A DNA stretch of 63,933 nucleotides from CAZWUW01 sp964636895 (GTDB lineage: Bacteria > Bacillota > Thermincolia > Thermincolales > CAZWUW01): contig CAZWUW010000003.1 in NCBI GenBank assembly GCA_964636895.1, positions 1-63,933 of the forward strand, in the 5' to 3' direction. The stretch's first letter is position 1. Each line of letters opens with the position of its first letter. The notes under the pieces are model-generated. The model searched no databases. It worked only from the letters and a program-made list of their open reading frames with translations, and was not told the origin of the DNA. Position numbers and translations under genes: made by a program. Shown piece by piece: positions 34,025-42,554 of the stretch.

Positions 34025-35330
34025 TATGAAAGCTAATGGTAACAAGGTTGCTGTTTTTGGTTTGGGTTTTGTTGGACTGCCGCTGGCGCTGAGTTATGCC
34101 CTCAGGGGATGTGAAGTGGTCGGGGTAGATATTGACCCACGGCTTGTGCATGAACTGAACAGCGGCATCACCCACCACCTGGAGCGTTATCATGACACAC
34201 CTATTCAGCAAGTGCTCGCTGATGAACTGCGGAGTGGCCGTTTCCGGGCTACTACCGATGCCGGTGAAGCCATGAAAATATGTGACAGCTTTATCATGAC
34301 TGTCGGTATTCCGGTAAATGACGGACAGCACGACTTCAGCCATGTAGAGTCCTGTGCCCGGGTAATTGCCGGTGGTCTAAAGCCTGATGACCTGGTAATT
34401 GTCCGCAGCACACTGATTCCCGGTATGACGCGTAATTTTATCCAGCCGATTCTGGAAGAAAGTGGCCTGACTGCCGGCAAAGATTTTTATTTAGCTTACT
34501 CTTCTGAACGGATTGCCGAAGGCAAGGCTTTTGATGAATTTGAGAATATGCCTACTTTAATTAGCGGCATAAATGAAGCCAGCAGAAAAAGGGCTAAGGC
34601 TTTGATGAGCATTGTGACAAAAGCGGATTTAGTGGAAGCCTCTTCTTTTGAGGTTGTTGAGTCCGCCAAAGTTATGGAAAATGTTTCCCGTGATGTTAAT
34701 ATTGCCATGGTACAGGAATTTGCCCGTTTCACCAAGGCGTTGGGTATCGATATCTTTGAAGTAATCAAGGTTGCTAATACTCATAAACGGGTGCAACTGC
34801 TTTTTCCGGGCCCGGGAGTTGGTGGATACTGCCTACCTAATGCTATTCATTACCTGTCGCCAAAAGGTGATGAATTAGGCATTCCTTTAAAATTATTAAA
34901 ATTAGCCCGTAAGATAAATGAAGATGTCCCGGCTTTTGTTGCCGGACTGATTATGAAAAATTTGCCGGTGCCGCCCGCTAAAGCTAAAATTGCCGTACTG
35001 GGGATTGCCATGAAAGATTATTCCAGTGACGACAGGATAAGTCCGGCTCTTGACGTAATTGAACTTCTGCTTAAGTCAGGTATTGAAGTGGCGGCTTTTG
35101 ACCCGGCAGTGCCGACCAGGCACGATTTTTCCGTTGCTTCCCTGGAAGAAGCGGTTGAAGGTGCTCACGGTATTTTGGTCCTGGCCAGACAGGACGGCAT
35201 TGGCTATAATAATTTCAAGCTGTTTAATTCTGTCATGAGTAAAAACGGCACTCCTTTTATTGTAGACACCAAAAACTATTATGACCGAAATGAAGTGGAG
35301 GACGCCGGTATTAAATTAGAAACTTTATAA
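34014..35330 (+). CDS. UDP-glucose/UDP-N-acetylmannosamine 6-dehydrogenase family protein
   Basis: A 438-residue NAD-dependent four-electron nucleotide-sugar dehydrogenase. ATG 34014 is used because AAAGGAGG is six bases before it. The NAD loop is VFGLGFVGLPLALSYALRG, and the catalytic Cys is in GPGVGGYCLPNAIHYL, where most relatives have GGHC. The third domain (AVLGIAMKDYSSDDRISPALDVI) is complete. It supplies a uronic-acid sugar nucleotide, probably for the glycosyltransferase before it. WecC-type or Ugd-type specificity is not clear. Confidence 0.9.
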   Translation: MSTNMKANGNKVAVFGLGFVGLPLALSYALRGCEVVGVDIDPRLVHELNSGITHHLERYHDTPIQQVLADELRSGRFRATTDAGEAMKICDSFIMTVGIPVNDGQHDFSHVESCARVIAGGLKPDDLVIVRSTLIPGMTRNFIQPILEESGLTAGKDFYLAYSSERIAEGKAFDEFENMPTLISGINEASRKRAKALMSIVTKADLVEASSFEVVESAKVMENVSRDVNIAMVQEFARFTKALGIDIFEVIKVANTHKRVQLLFPGPGVGGYCLPNAIHYLSPKGDELGIPLKLLKLARKINEDVPAFVAGLIMKNLPVPPAKAKIAVLGIAMKDYSSDDRISPALDVIELLLKSGIEVAAFDPAVPTRHDFSVASLEEAVEGAHGILVLARQDGIGYNNFKLFNSVMSKNGTPFIVDTKNYYDRNEVEDAGIKLETL

Positions 35331-35373
35331 AAACAAGCAAAAAAGCTCATCTTTTGAGCTTTTTTGCTTGTTT
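35331..35373 (+). terminator. Terminator after the nucleotide-sugar dehydrogenase gene
   Basis: A 19-pair stem (35331-35349 with 35355-35373) with a five-base loop and an internal A6/T6 run. The HD-GYP ribosome site begins right at its 3' foot, so any read-through message would have that site next to a hairpin. Confidence 0.8.
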
Positions 35374-35386
35374 GGGAGGCCAGCCA

Positions 35387-36682
35387 ATGAAAAAGTATAC
35401 TGAATTAACGCTTGAACAACGTTTTGCCTTGCTGAGTTTTTTTGTTATTGCTGTGCTTGGCAGTTTGCTGGCCATAGGTAATTACTGGTTTAGCAGGAAC
35501 CAAATGCTGAATGCCTCAGGTGGGTACGCGGAAATATGGGTTAACTCCATAGTCAGATATCACCTACAGGAGTCGGATTTTAATCAGAAAATTTCAGCCA
35601 GCCGTTATGAAGAACTTAACCGGTTTATGCAAAACAATATACAGAGTAAGGATGTCAAACGTATAAAAATATGGGACCTTAACGGACGGGTGGTTTATTC
35701 CAATGAACCTAGTATTATCGGTAAAACCTTTAAAATTGGCGAAGGTTTGCATTCGGCCCTGAAAGGACAGGTATCCGCTGAGTTTGTGCCCCTTCTGGAG
35801 AATGAACATCAAACGGAAAGCGGACTGGCAGCCAGGCTGCTGGAAATCTATGCGCCAATTTTTTCCCAGGACCAAAAAATTATTGGTGCCTTTGAGCTGT
35901 ACATCAGTGACCGGGTACTAATAACCCATGTTAACAAGAACCGGTTGATGACACTGCTGTTAATTGCCTTCAGTCTCATATTGTTCTATTTTTCTCTGAT
36001 TGGTGTTTTCAGAAAGGCCTCCAAAACAATTGACACTCAACATAAAAGAATTGACACACTAAGTTCTCATCTGGATGATGCTTTATCATGGCAGGAAAAG
36101 AGTTATGTCGGCATCATCAAAGCTTTGCTGACCGCCCTTGATGCCAAGGATAGTTATACTGCCGGACATGCGATCAGGGTAACCGATTTTTCATTAAAAA
36201 TTGGCCAGTCCATGAAACTTTCACCAGAGCGTTTAAAATTACTGGAAGAAGCCGCTCTCTTCCATGATATCGGCAAAATAGGGATCCCCGAACAAGTGCT
36301 GAACAAACCCGCCAAATACAGTGAGGCGGAACGTATTGTTATCCAAAATCACTCTACTATCGGCTATGATATTATTAATTCCATACACTATTTTTCAGAA
36401 CATGCCAAAATTGTGCGGCATCACCATGAATGGTATGACGGCACCGGTTATCCGGATGGTCTTAAAGGGGCCGACATACCTCTGGAAGCTAGGATTCTGG
36501 CGGTTGCCGATACTTTTGATGCCCTGATCACAAACCGGCCATACAAACCGGGACTATCAACCGAGTTGGCGCTGGATATACTCCAGAACGAAAAAAATAC
36601 CCATCTAGACCCGGCAATAGTTGACCTTTTCATAAAATGCGAAGATGTGTTTTTTACACCCGGGCAACCCTTTACCAGATGA
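35387..36682 (+). CDS. Membrane HD-GYP protein, probable cyclic-di-GMP phosphodiesterase
   Basis: A 431-residue sensor. ATG 35387 follows GGGAGG. Two membrane helices (about 14-34 and 188-212) frame an extracellular sensing domain. A short coiled coil leads to an HD-GYP domain with EEAALFHDIGKIGIPE, NHSTIGYDII, RHHHEWYDGTGYPDGLKG and VADTFDALITNRPYKPG, all metal and GYP residues present. It likely degrades cyclic-di-GMP in response to an outside signal. Its place after polysaccharide genes fits control of matrix or motility. Confidence 0.9.
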   Translation: MKKYTELTLEQRFALLSFFVIAVLGSLLAIGNYWFSRNQMLNASGGYAEIWVNSIVRYHLQESDFNQKISASRYEELNRFMQNNIQSKDVKRIKIWDLNGRVVYSNEPSIIGKTFKIGEGLHSALKGQVSAEFVPLLENEHQTESGLAARLLEIYAPIFSQDQKIIGAFELYISDRVLITHVNKNRLMTLLLIAFSLILFYFSLIGVFRKASKTIDTQHKRIDTLSSHLDDALSWQEKSYVGIIKALLTALDAKDSYTAGHAIRVTDFSLKIGQSMKLSPERLKLLEEAALFHDIGKIGIPEQVLNKPAKYSEAERIVIQNHSTIGYDIINSIHYFSEHAKIVRHHHEWYDGTGYPDGLKGADIPLEARILAVADTFDALITNRPYKPGLSTELALDILQNEKNTHLDPAIVDLFIKCEDVFFTPGQPFTR

Positions 36683-36865
36683 CGACTGGTAAAAATGGGC
36701 GGTGTTTTTAAAACCTTCATCTGCCCAGTTTACGCCTTGTTCAAGTTGAGATAGAAATTTATCCACTATTCTGGCATAGACCGGCATCCCATCATTTTCC
36801 AAAATATCCCTGGCAAGTAAGTTGCAAAAATTCTCCGGCGACCGTTGAACTTGCCCCCTTTTCAT
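36605..36865 (-). CDS. Doubtful small ORF antisense to the HD-GYP 3' end
   Basis: An 86-codon minus-strand frame ten bases after the pstS-like gene. Its last 26 codons lie antisense inside the HD-GYP gene. There is no clear ribosome site and no family is recognised. The part encoded outside the overlap looks protein-like (LENDGMPVYARIVDKFLSQL) but could be chance or an old gene remnant. Confidence 0.2.
   Translation of the reverse strand: MKRGQVQRSPENFCNLLARDILENDGMPVYARIVDKFLSQLEQGVNWADEGFKNTAHFYQSSSGKGLPGCKKHIFAFYEKVNYCRV
36671..36693 (+). terminator. Weak hairpin at the HD-GYP stop
   Basis: TTTACCAG pairs with CTGGTAAA around seven bases, overlapping the stop codon; T-rich sequence (GTTTTTAAAA) follows only after ten more bases. 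Confidence 0.35.
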
Positions 36866-36875
36866 TCGAAATTTG

Positions 36876-37772
36876 CTATTTTATTGGAATGAAGCCTTGC
36901 TCTTCTACAATTTGCTGTCCTTCCCGGCTCAAAGTAAAGTCTACAAATGATTTTATGTGCCCCAGAGGTTCACCGGCGGTATATAAATATAAAGAACGGG
37001 AAATGGGATAATCTCCCGATTTTACATTTTCATTACTGGGGTCTAACGCCTCTGCACCTGGTTTCAAGGCGATTTTTAGGATTTTTACATCTTTATTGGC
37101 TTTTGCATCACCAATGCCCACATAGCCGATAGCAGTTTTTTGTTTTGCTGTTTCTTCTGTTTCAGCCCGGGAAGTTTGAACAAATAATGTATTGGCACTA
37201 AATGGTGCGTCCTTCAGTACATGTTCCTTAAAATAGTCATGTGTACCTGAATTGGCTTCACGGGAAATGATTTTGATAGCTTCGTTTTTACCACCAACCT
37301 CTTGCCAGTTGATTATCTTGCCGGTAAAAATATCTCTTAATTGCTCTATACTTAATTGTGTTACCGGATTATCCTTATTTACTACAATAGCCAGACCATC
37401 CAGGGCTATAATAAATTCCTTCGGTTCAATACCTTTACTTATCGCTTCTTCAATTTCTGCGGGCTTCATTTTCCTGGAAGCATTGGCAATATCGGTGGTA
37501 CCCACGGTTAAAGCCTTGATACCGGTTCCCGAACCTCCGCCCACGACTGCCAATTGCGTATCCCGATTTTTCTCCATAAAAGCTTCCGCCATGGCTTTAC
37601 TTAGATAAACCATGGTATCGGAGCCTTTGATATTAATTACTTTATTATCAACCGTAATTTCGTTATTTTCTGCAACAGGTTTTTCCCCTGTTTTTTTTGT
37701 GCCAGTACAGCCTGTTAATAAGCCGGAAATTAACAAAACCATAATTCCTATGACAATCCTTTTTTTCATCAT
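36876..37772 (-). CDS. PstS-like phosphate-binding lipoprotein linked to a chemoreceptor
   Basis: A 298-residue substrate-binding lipoprotein with lipobox LLTGC (Cys at about 22). It keeps the PstS ligand loops INIKGSDTMVYLSKAMAEAF, VVGGGSGTGIKAL and SREANSGTHDYF. It is diverged from the two other PstS copies (NIKGSDT rather than GSTSVQP). It starts two bases after the stop of the chemoreceptor gene and has no permease genes beside it. It therefore more likely senses than transports. Phosphate is the expected ligand; a similar oxyanion is possible. Confidence 0.9.
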   Translation of the reverse strand: MMKKRIVIGIMVLLISGLLTGCTGTKKTGEKPVAENNEITVDNKVINIKGSDTMVYLSKAMAEAFMEKNRDTQLAVVGGGSGTGIKALTVGTTDIANASRKMKPAEIEEAISKGIEPKEFIIALDGLAIVVNKDNPVTQLSIEQLRDIFTGKIINWQEVGGKNEAIKIISREANSGTHDYFKEHVLKDAPFSANTLFVQTSRAETEETAKQKTAIGYVGIGDAKANKDVKILKIALKPGAEALDPSNENVKSGDYPISRSLYLYTAGEPLGHIKSFVDFTLSREGQQIVEEQGFIPIK

Positions 37773-37774
37773 TC

Positions 37775-39856
37775 TTAAACCTCCATTTTCTCTTGCTCCT
37801 CACAACTCTCTTCTTCGACTAACCTGAACTTAGATACCATCCCGGCCAGTTCCTGAGCCACATTCATCAACAGGTGGGAGGTATCATTAATTTCGGCCAG
37901 CGCATTGGTCTGGTGATGCGTACTCTGAGCAATGTATTCTGCTCCCTTGTTAGTCTCCGCAGTAATCAGACTAATGCTTTCCACCGCCTGGGCTATTTCC
38001 TCTACCGAATGACTTTGGCCCTCTACGCTGGCCATAATATTTTCTATGATGCCGTAATTTTTGTTAATCTCCGTAATAATTTTCTGCAGACTAACCACAG
38101 TTTGGTCAGCAAGAACCATGCCGCTTTTTACAGAAACAGTTACCTGATCCATATCATTAAGCAATATTTCTTCTCTTTTACGAATATTTTCAATAATTGT
38201 ATTTATCTCTTTGGCTGCTGAGCTGCTTTCCTCGGCTAAAATCTTGATACGGTCCGCTACAACGCCGAAGCTCCGGCCAAATTCCCCCGCCTGGGCCGCC
38301 TCTATGGCCGCATTTAAAGCCAACAGGTTAGTCTCCTGAGCCACTGTCTTGATCATTTTTACAAAGTTCATAATCTGCTCGATGGCAACGTAAAGTTCCT
38401 TTAGCGAATTAGCTGTTTCCAATGTGGATTTTTCAATTTCCTGCAGTGACCCGGCCGCATTTTCCACCGATTCCTCACCGGTGACTGCCAGTTCAGTAGT
38501 CAGGCGGCTGTTTTCAACGGCCTCAGTACTGGCTGTATTTATACGGCGCACTTCTTCAACAATCTGATTCATCACCACCCCTAATTCATGAATGCTGGCG
38601 TTGTTAGCTTCGGCTCCGGCCGAAACTTCCTGGGTAACACCCGATATTTGTACCATATCATCTTTAATCTGCGCTACCGAATTATTAAGGTTTGCGGCCA
38701 TGGTATCTACCAGTTTTGCGGTATCCCGCATCTTTCTGATCATCATATTTTTCTGTTCTATCATGGTGTTGTATATGCCGGCCAGTTCCTCAAACTCATC
38801 TCCGGTTTTTATATCGGCCTTTACTGTAAAATCATTGTCTTCTACCTTTTTCAACAAATGCATAATCTGAGTCAGGGCAGCTGTGAACCTGCGAACCAAT
38901 AAAACTCCAATTAATAGGGAAAATATACCGCTGGCCGCCATTGTCATCAGAGACATAAACCTGATTCTGTTCGCAGCAGCAAAATATTCTTCCTTAGCAA
39001 CAAAAACCGTTACTACCCACCTGGATTTTGGTACTGTTTTATAAAAAACCATATAGCTTTCCTGACCCAGTTGAATTTCTCTAATGCCCTGAATCTTGCT
39101 GGCATCCGTTTTTATATCGGCAAGAATTTCCCGCATCACGGGATACTCTGTTGTTGTTAACATTTTAACCTGTTTTGGATGATAAAGCACGATTCCATTG
39201 TTATTAACCATATAACCAAACCCGCGCTGACCAAAAGACCTTTGATACAAGTGCCTGGTAAAATAGCTTAAATCGTAGGTAATAACCACTACTCCGGTTA
39301 CCAGTCCGGTCTGCTCCATGACAGGATAAGACATTGATATGACCGGCAGTTTAATATTTGTTTTACTGTAATTGGATAACATTGCCCCACCAATGGCAAA
39401 GCGCCGCTCCTGAATGGCTTTAGTAAAATAGTCTTGTTTGCGCAAATCCAAACCCTGGTATTTGCCATGCCAACTGTCGGCGACCACCCGGCCGTTTTTG
39501 GCCACTACAAACATGTTTTCATAGATACCGCCGGCTTTCACATAGTTATCACGAAGTGCACCGGTAACTTCACGAAGATTATCAAGGTTATTGATTTTAC
39601 CGGTATTATTATAATCATTAAGTATTTTTCTGAATGAAGGTGTAGTGGCCAGGTTTTTTAACATGCCTTCCGTATCTTCAACTGAAGTTTCCATGGCATT
39701 GGCCATGCCTTTAACAATTTCCTGCAGCCGACTTTCTTCGCTTTGACGAATGGCATTATAGGTTTCTATATATGCAAAACCACCCAGCAGTATTATGGGT
39801 ATTACAGATGTTATTAAAAATAAAATGCTCAGCTTATATTTAATACTAATTTTCAT
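37775..39856 (-). CDS. Methyl-accepting chemotaxis protein with dCache-like sensor
   Basis: A 693-residue chemoreceptor. ATG 39856 follows AGGGAG. A first membrane helix (about 10-32) is followed by a long extracellular sensor of dCache type (YENMFVVAKNGRVVADSWHGKY and GYMVNNNGIVLYHP), a second helix near 300, a HAMP region, and a cytoplasmic coiled-coil domain. The hairpin-tip motif is ETNLLALNAAIEAAQAGEFGRSFGVVA (read in parts). It leads the operon with the PstS-like gene behind a PHO-box array, pointing to phosphate taxis or sensing. Direct ligand binding by its own sensor is equally possible. Confidence 0.93.
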   Translation of the reverse strand: MKISIKYKLSILFLITSVIPIILLGGFAYIETYNAIRQSEESRLQEIVKGMANAMETSVEDTEGMLKNLATTPSFRKILNDYNNTGKINNLDNLREVTGALRDNYVKAGGIYENMFVVAKNGRVVADSWHGKYQGLDLRKQDYFTKAIQERRFAIGGAMLSNYSKTNIKLPVISMSYPVMEQTGLVTGVVVITYDLSYFTRHLYQRSFGQRGFGYMVNNNGIVLYHPKQVKMLTTTEYPVMREILADIKTDASKIQGIREIQLGQESYMVFYKTVPKSRWVVTVFVAKEEYFAAANRIRFMSLMTMAASGIFSLLIGVLLVRRFTAALTQIMHLLKKVEDNDFTVKADIKTGDEFEELAGIYNTMIEQKNMMIRKMRDTAKLVDTMAANLNNSVAQIKDDMVQISGVTQEVSAGAEANNASIHELGVVMNQIVEEVRRINTASTEAVENSRLTTELAVTGEESVENAAGSLQEIEKSTLETANSLKELYVAIEQIMNFVKMIKTVAQETNLLALNAAIEAAQAGEFGRSFGVVADRIKILAEESSSAAKEINTIIENIRKREEILLNDMDQVTVSVKSGMVLADQTVVSLQKIITEINKNYGIIENIMASVEGQSHSVEEIAQAVESISLITAETNKGAEYIAQSTHHQTNALAEINDTSHLLMNVAQELAGMVSKFRLVEEESCEEQEKMEV

Positions 39857-39916
39857 TAGCTTCTCCCTCATTAAATCATTTTATGATGTGCTTTTCTACG
39901 CATTCTTTAAAGAGGT

Positions 39917-39944
39917 TGTTAACCGGGTGTTAATATTTGCTTAA
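39917..39944 (-). promoter_or_regulatory. PHO-box array before the chemoreceptor-PstS operon
   Basis: On the minus strand TTAAGC (39939-39944), TTAACA (39928-39933) and TTAACA (39917-39922) repeat at exactly 11 bases, about 60 bases before the chemoreceptor start. A weak -10 lies downstream. Confidence 0.7.
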
Positions 39945-39972
39945 AATTTATGGCGTTAAAAAGTCTATGAAA

Positions 39973-40025
39973 AAAGGTCATCACTTGAAATAATCCACTA
40001 AGACTAATTTCAAGTTTTGACCTTT
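39973..40025 (-). terminator. Terminator of the response regulator gene
   Basis: AAAGGTCA and ACTTGAAA (39973-39990) pair with TTTCAAGT and TGACCTTT (40008-40025) with a two-base internal bulge on each side; the minus strand continues with a run of T. Confidence 0.85.
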
Positions 40026-40028
40026 GTA

Positions 40029-40733
40029 TTATGACGATGTGTCCCGGAACTTGTAGCCTATTCCCCGAATGGTCTCTATGTAGACTGGGTTACCCGGATC
40101 CGGCTCAACTTTTAAACGCAAATGCCGAATATGTACATCAACGGTTCTGGTATCATGACTATAATCAAACCCCCAAATCTGATCCAGCAGAAAGTCCCTG
40201 GTGAAAACCTTGCCAGGGTTAGTGGCCATCAACTTCAGCAATTCATACTCTTTCAGCGTAAATTCCCGTTTCCTGTCGTTAATCCAGACTTCAAACTGGT
40301 CAGGTTTGATAGTAATATGACCAAATACAATTTCCGACTGTTTATCCCATTTACTAACTGCCGGAGTAAATTTCCTCAAGCGTGCTTTTACTCTGGCTAT
40401 AAGCTCCCGGGGACTAAATGGTTTAGTCATATAGTCATCGGCACCAATTTCCAAACCCAGCACCTTATCCAGTTCGTCAGTTTTAGCAGTAAGCATAATT
40501 ATAGGAATTCCTGTGGTTTTGTCATTTTTCCGCAGTTGACGGCATACTTCCAATCCGTCTATACCTGGTAACATAACGTCAAGTATGATTAAATCCGGTT
40601 TTTCTATTTCCGCCATTTTCAGGGCAGTAATTCCCTCAGTAGACACCTTTACCTGAAAACCTTCTTTCTCGAGATTAAATCTGATTAACTCAAGAATATG
40701 GATTTCATCATCTACCACTAATATACCGGGCAT
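40029..40733 (-). CDS. PhoB/PhoP-type response regulator
   Basis: A 234-residue OmpR-family regulator. ATG 40733 is preferred over GTG 40742 by ribosome-site spacing. The receiver domain has VVDDEIHILELI, the phosphorylated Asp in DLIILDVMLPGIDG and the Lys in DDYMTKPFSPREL. The winged-helix domain ends RTVDVHIRHLRLKVEPDP and IRGIGYKF, very close to PhoB/PhoP. It stands alone between two Pho-controlled operons; no PhoR-type kinase or phoU is in the window. A PHO-like array upstream suggests self-control. Confidence 0.93.
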   Translation of the reverse strand: MPGILVVDDEIHILELIRFNLEKEGFQVKVSTEGITALKMAEIEKPDLIILDVMLPGIDGLEVCRQLRKNDKTTGIPIIMLTAKTDELDKVLGLEIGADDYMTKPFSPRELIARVKARLRKFTPAVSKWDKQSEIVFGHITIKPDQFEVWINDRKREFTLKEYELLKLMATNPGKVFTRDFLLDQIWGFDYSHDTRTVDVHIRHLRLKVEPDPGNPVYIETIRGIGYKFRDTSS

Positions 40734-40766
40734 CCTACTCACCTCATTTTTAGCCTTTATTTACAA

Positions 40767-40785
40767 TTTACATTACCAATGTAAA
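40767..40785. repeat. Inverted repeat in the response regulator leader
   Basis: TTTACATT and AATGTAAA form a perfect eight-base inverted repeat around ACC, 34 bases before the start codon. It could be a hairpin in the leader or a binding site overlapping the promoter. Confidence 0.6.
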
Positions 40786-40801
40786 AGCTGCGTTGGCGAC
40801 T

Positions 40802-40829
40802 GGTTAATTCTATGTTAATTTATGGTTAT
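40802..40829 (-). promoter_or_regulatory. PHO-box-like array before the response regulator gene
   Basis: On the minus strand ATAACC (40824-40829), TTAACA (40813-40818) and TTAACC (40802-40807) repeat at exactly 11 bases. It lies between pstB and the regulator gene, about 70 bases before the latter. Confidence 0.6.
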
Positions 40830-40851
40830 AATTTCGTTTTTCTAATTCTAA

Positions 40852-41625
40852 TTATCCGAAATTGCCTACTAGATAATCTTCAGTTGTCTTTACCCGGGGA
40901 TTGACCAGAATTTCATCGGCCTTGCCATGCTCCACCAACTCACCGTTCAGGAAAAAGGCGATGCGATCAGATATTCTCCGCGCCTGGCCTAAATTATGGG
41001 TAACCACCACTACAGTATAAGTGCTTTTTAATTCATTGAGCAGCGCCTCAATTTTGGAAGTTGAAATTGGATCCAGACTGGCACATGGCTCGTCTAACAA
41101 AATAATCTCCGGTTTTACAGCCAGTACCCGGGCGATACAAAGTCGCTGCTGTTGTCCGCCGGATAATGAAAACCCGGAACTATGTATTTTATCCTTGACC
41201 TCATCCCAAAGATTGGCCTGCCGCAGACTTTTTTCAATAATCTCTGTTAATTCTATTTTTGTAACGTCAGGATTACTCTCTCTGACACCAAAGGCAACAT
41301 TTTCAAAAATTGTCATTTGAAACGGGTTTGGATGCTGAAAGACCATACCTACCTTGCGGCGCAGAACCACCGGATCAACTCTGGTATCGTATATATTGTG
41401 GCCGTCCAAAGTAATATTTCCCGACAACTTAAAAGTTGGCACTAAGTCACACAATCTGTTAAGACATCTAAGCAGAGTAGTTTTTCCACAGCCGGACGGA
41501 CCAATTAAGGCCAAAATTTCTCTTTTAAAAATATCAAGACTAACATCTTTGAGTACCTGTTGCTTGCCATACCAAGCATTGACATTATTTACGGACATGT
41601 TCAACTGATTTGCATTGTTTATCAT
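40852..41625 (-). CDS. pstB: Phosphate ABC transporter ATP-binding protein PstB
   Basis: A 257-residue ABC ATPase. Walker A is IGPSGCGKTTLLRCLNRL, the signature is SLSGGQQQRLCIARVLAV and Walker B is EIILLDEPCASLDPIST. Its ATG overlaps the pstA stop by four bases. It is the only pstB in the window although two pstCA pairs exist, so it may power both transporters. Confidence 0.97.
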   Translation of the reverse strand: MINNANQLNMSVNNVNAWYGKQQVLKDVSLDIFKREILALIGPSGCGKTTLLRCLNRLCDLVPTFKLSGNITLDGHNIYDTRVDPVVLRRKVGMVFQHPNPFQMTIFENVAFGVRESNPDVTKIELTEIIEKSLRQANLWDEVKDKIHSSGFSLSGGQQQRLCIARVLAVKPEIILLDEPCASLDPISTSKIEALLNELKSTYTVVVVTHNLGQARRISDRIAFFLNGELVEHGKADEILVNPRVKTTEDYLVGNFG

Positions 41626-42554
41626 TGAGACACCTCCTTGGTAGTTTTACGGCTGATTAAGTCAACTAAAAAATTAATTGCCAAAATTATCAGGATTAGC
41701 ACTACACTTGCCCCAAAAGCCTTGATGGCAGAATTTCCCTCTCCCGCGGGAGAAGAGAAATAAATATATGTAGTCAGCGTACTACCTGTATTTTGGAGGG
41801 TGCTCAGCCAGTTTTGCGGCTGCCACCAGGGTTGATTACCGGTCATATTCATAGAACCGCCCAGGGTTAGCCATACAATAGCAGTATCGCCGGCAATCCG
41901 GCCGATACCAAGTACTGTCCCGGTTACGATGCCGGGCCGAGCCACCGGCAATACTACCCGGAGGATTGTCCGCCATTTGCTGGCACCGAGAGACATGGCC
42001 GCTTCCCGGTAAGAATTGGGTACGGCTTTGATAGCTTCTTCCGCAGATTTAATAATAAATGGCAGCACCATAATAGCCATGGTTATGCCGGCAACAAAAA
42101 ATGACCGGCCAAAGGCCTTGGCATTTTCAACCCCTTCGGCATACGTACTCAAAAAACCCATACCGGGGAGCGTAAAAATAGCCAAGCCAAATATTGCATA
42201 AATTATTGTCGGTACACCGGCTAACACTTCAATTCCGGAGCGTAGTAAGGCAATCATGCGGGTATTTGGTGCGTATTCAGCCAGATATATGGCCGTTGCC
42301 ACGGCCCATGGCAAGGCCACAATAATCCCAATGACAATAAGCATAATTGTACCAACAATTGGGGTCCGGATTCCGCCGCTTTGATTCTGGTCCATACTGG
42401 GGGCCGGATCCTCGAATAAAAATGCCGGATTAATGGCTTGCAACCCATTTGCAAACAAATAAACAACTATTGCCAAGCATATAATAATCGCTAAAATTCC
42501 GGCCAGCCAACAAAATGCCGGGCCCGGCGTAATTCTTCCTTTAGACTGCAGCAT
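41622..42554 (-). CDS. pstA: Phosphate ABC transporter permease PstA (second set)
   Basis: A 310-residue permease. ATG 42554 follows GGGGG at eight bases; the longer frame from 42590 overlaps pstC too far. It shows GGIRTPIVGTIMLIVIG, the coupling loop KAVPNSYREAAMSLGASKWRT, and VWLTLGGSMNMTGNQPWWQPQNW. Its sequence differs clearly from the first PstA, so the two sets are not a recent duplication. Confidence 0.95.
   Translation of the reverse strand: MLQSKGRITPGPAFCWLAGILAIIICLAIVVYLFANGLQAINPAFLFEDPAPSMDQNQSGGIRTPIVGTIMLIVIGIIVALPWAVATAIYLAEYAPNTRMIALLRSGIEVLAGVPTIIYAIFGLAIFTLPGMGFLSTYAEGVENAKAFGRSFFVAGITMAIMVLPFIIKSAEEAIKAVPNSYREAAMSLGASKWRTILRVVLPVARPGIVTGTVLGIGRIAGDTAIVWLTLGGSMNMTGNQPWWQPQNWLSTLQNTGSTLTTYIYFSSPAGEGNSAIKAFGASVVLILIILAINFLVDLISRKTTKEVSQ

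Noticed and set aside
35331..35373. Considered as a riboswitch for the HD-GYP gene (cyclic-di-GMP type)
   Set aside because: It is a single simple hairpin with A/T runs, a plain terminator, with none of the conserved cyclic-di-GMP aptamer features.
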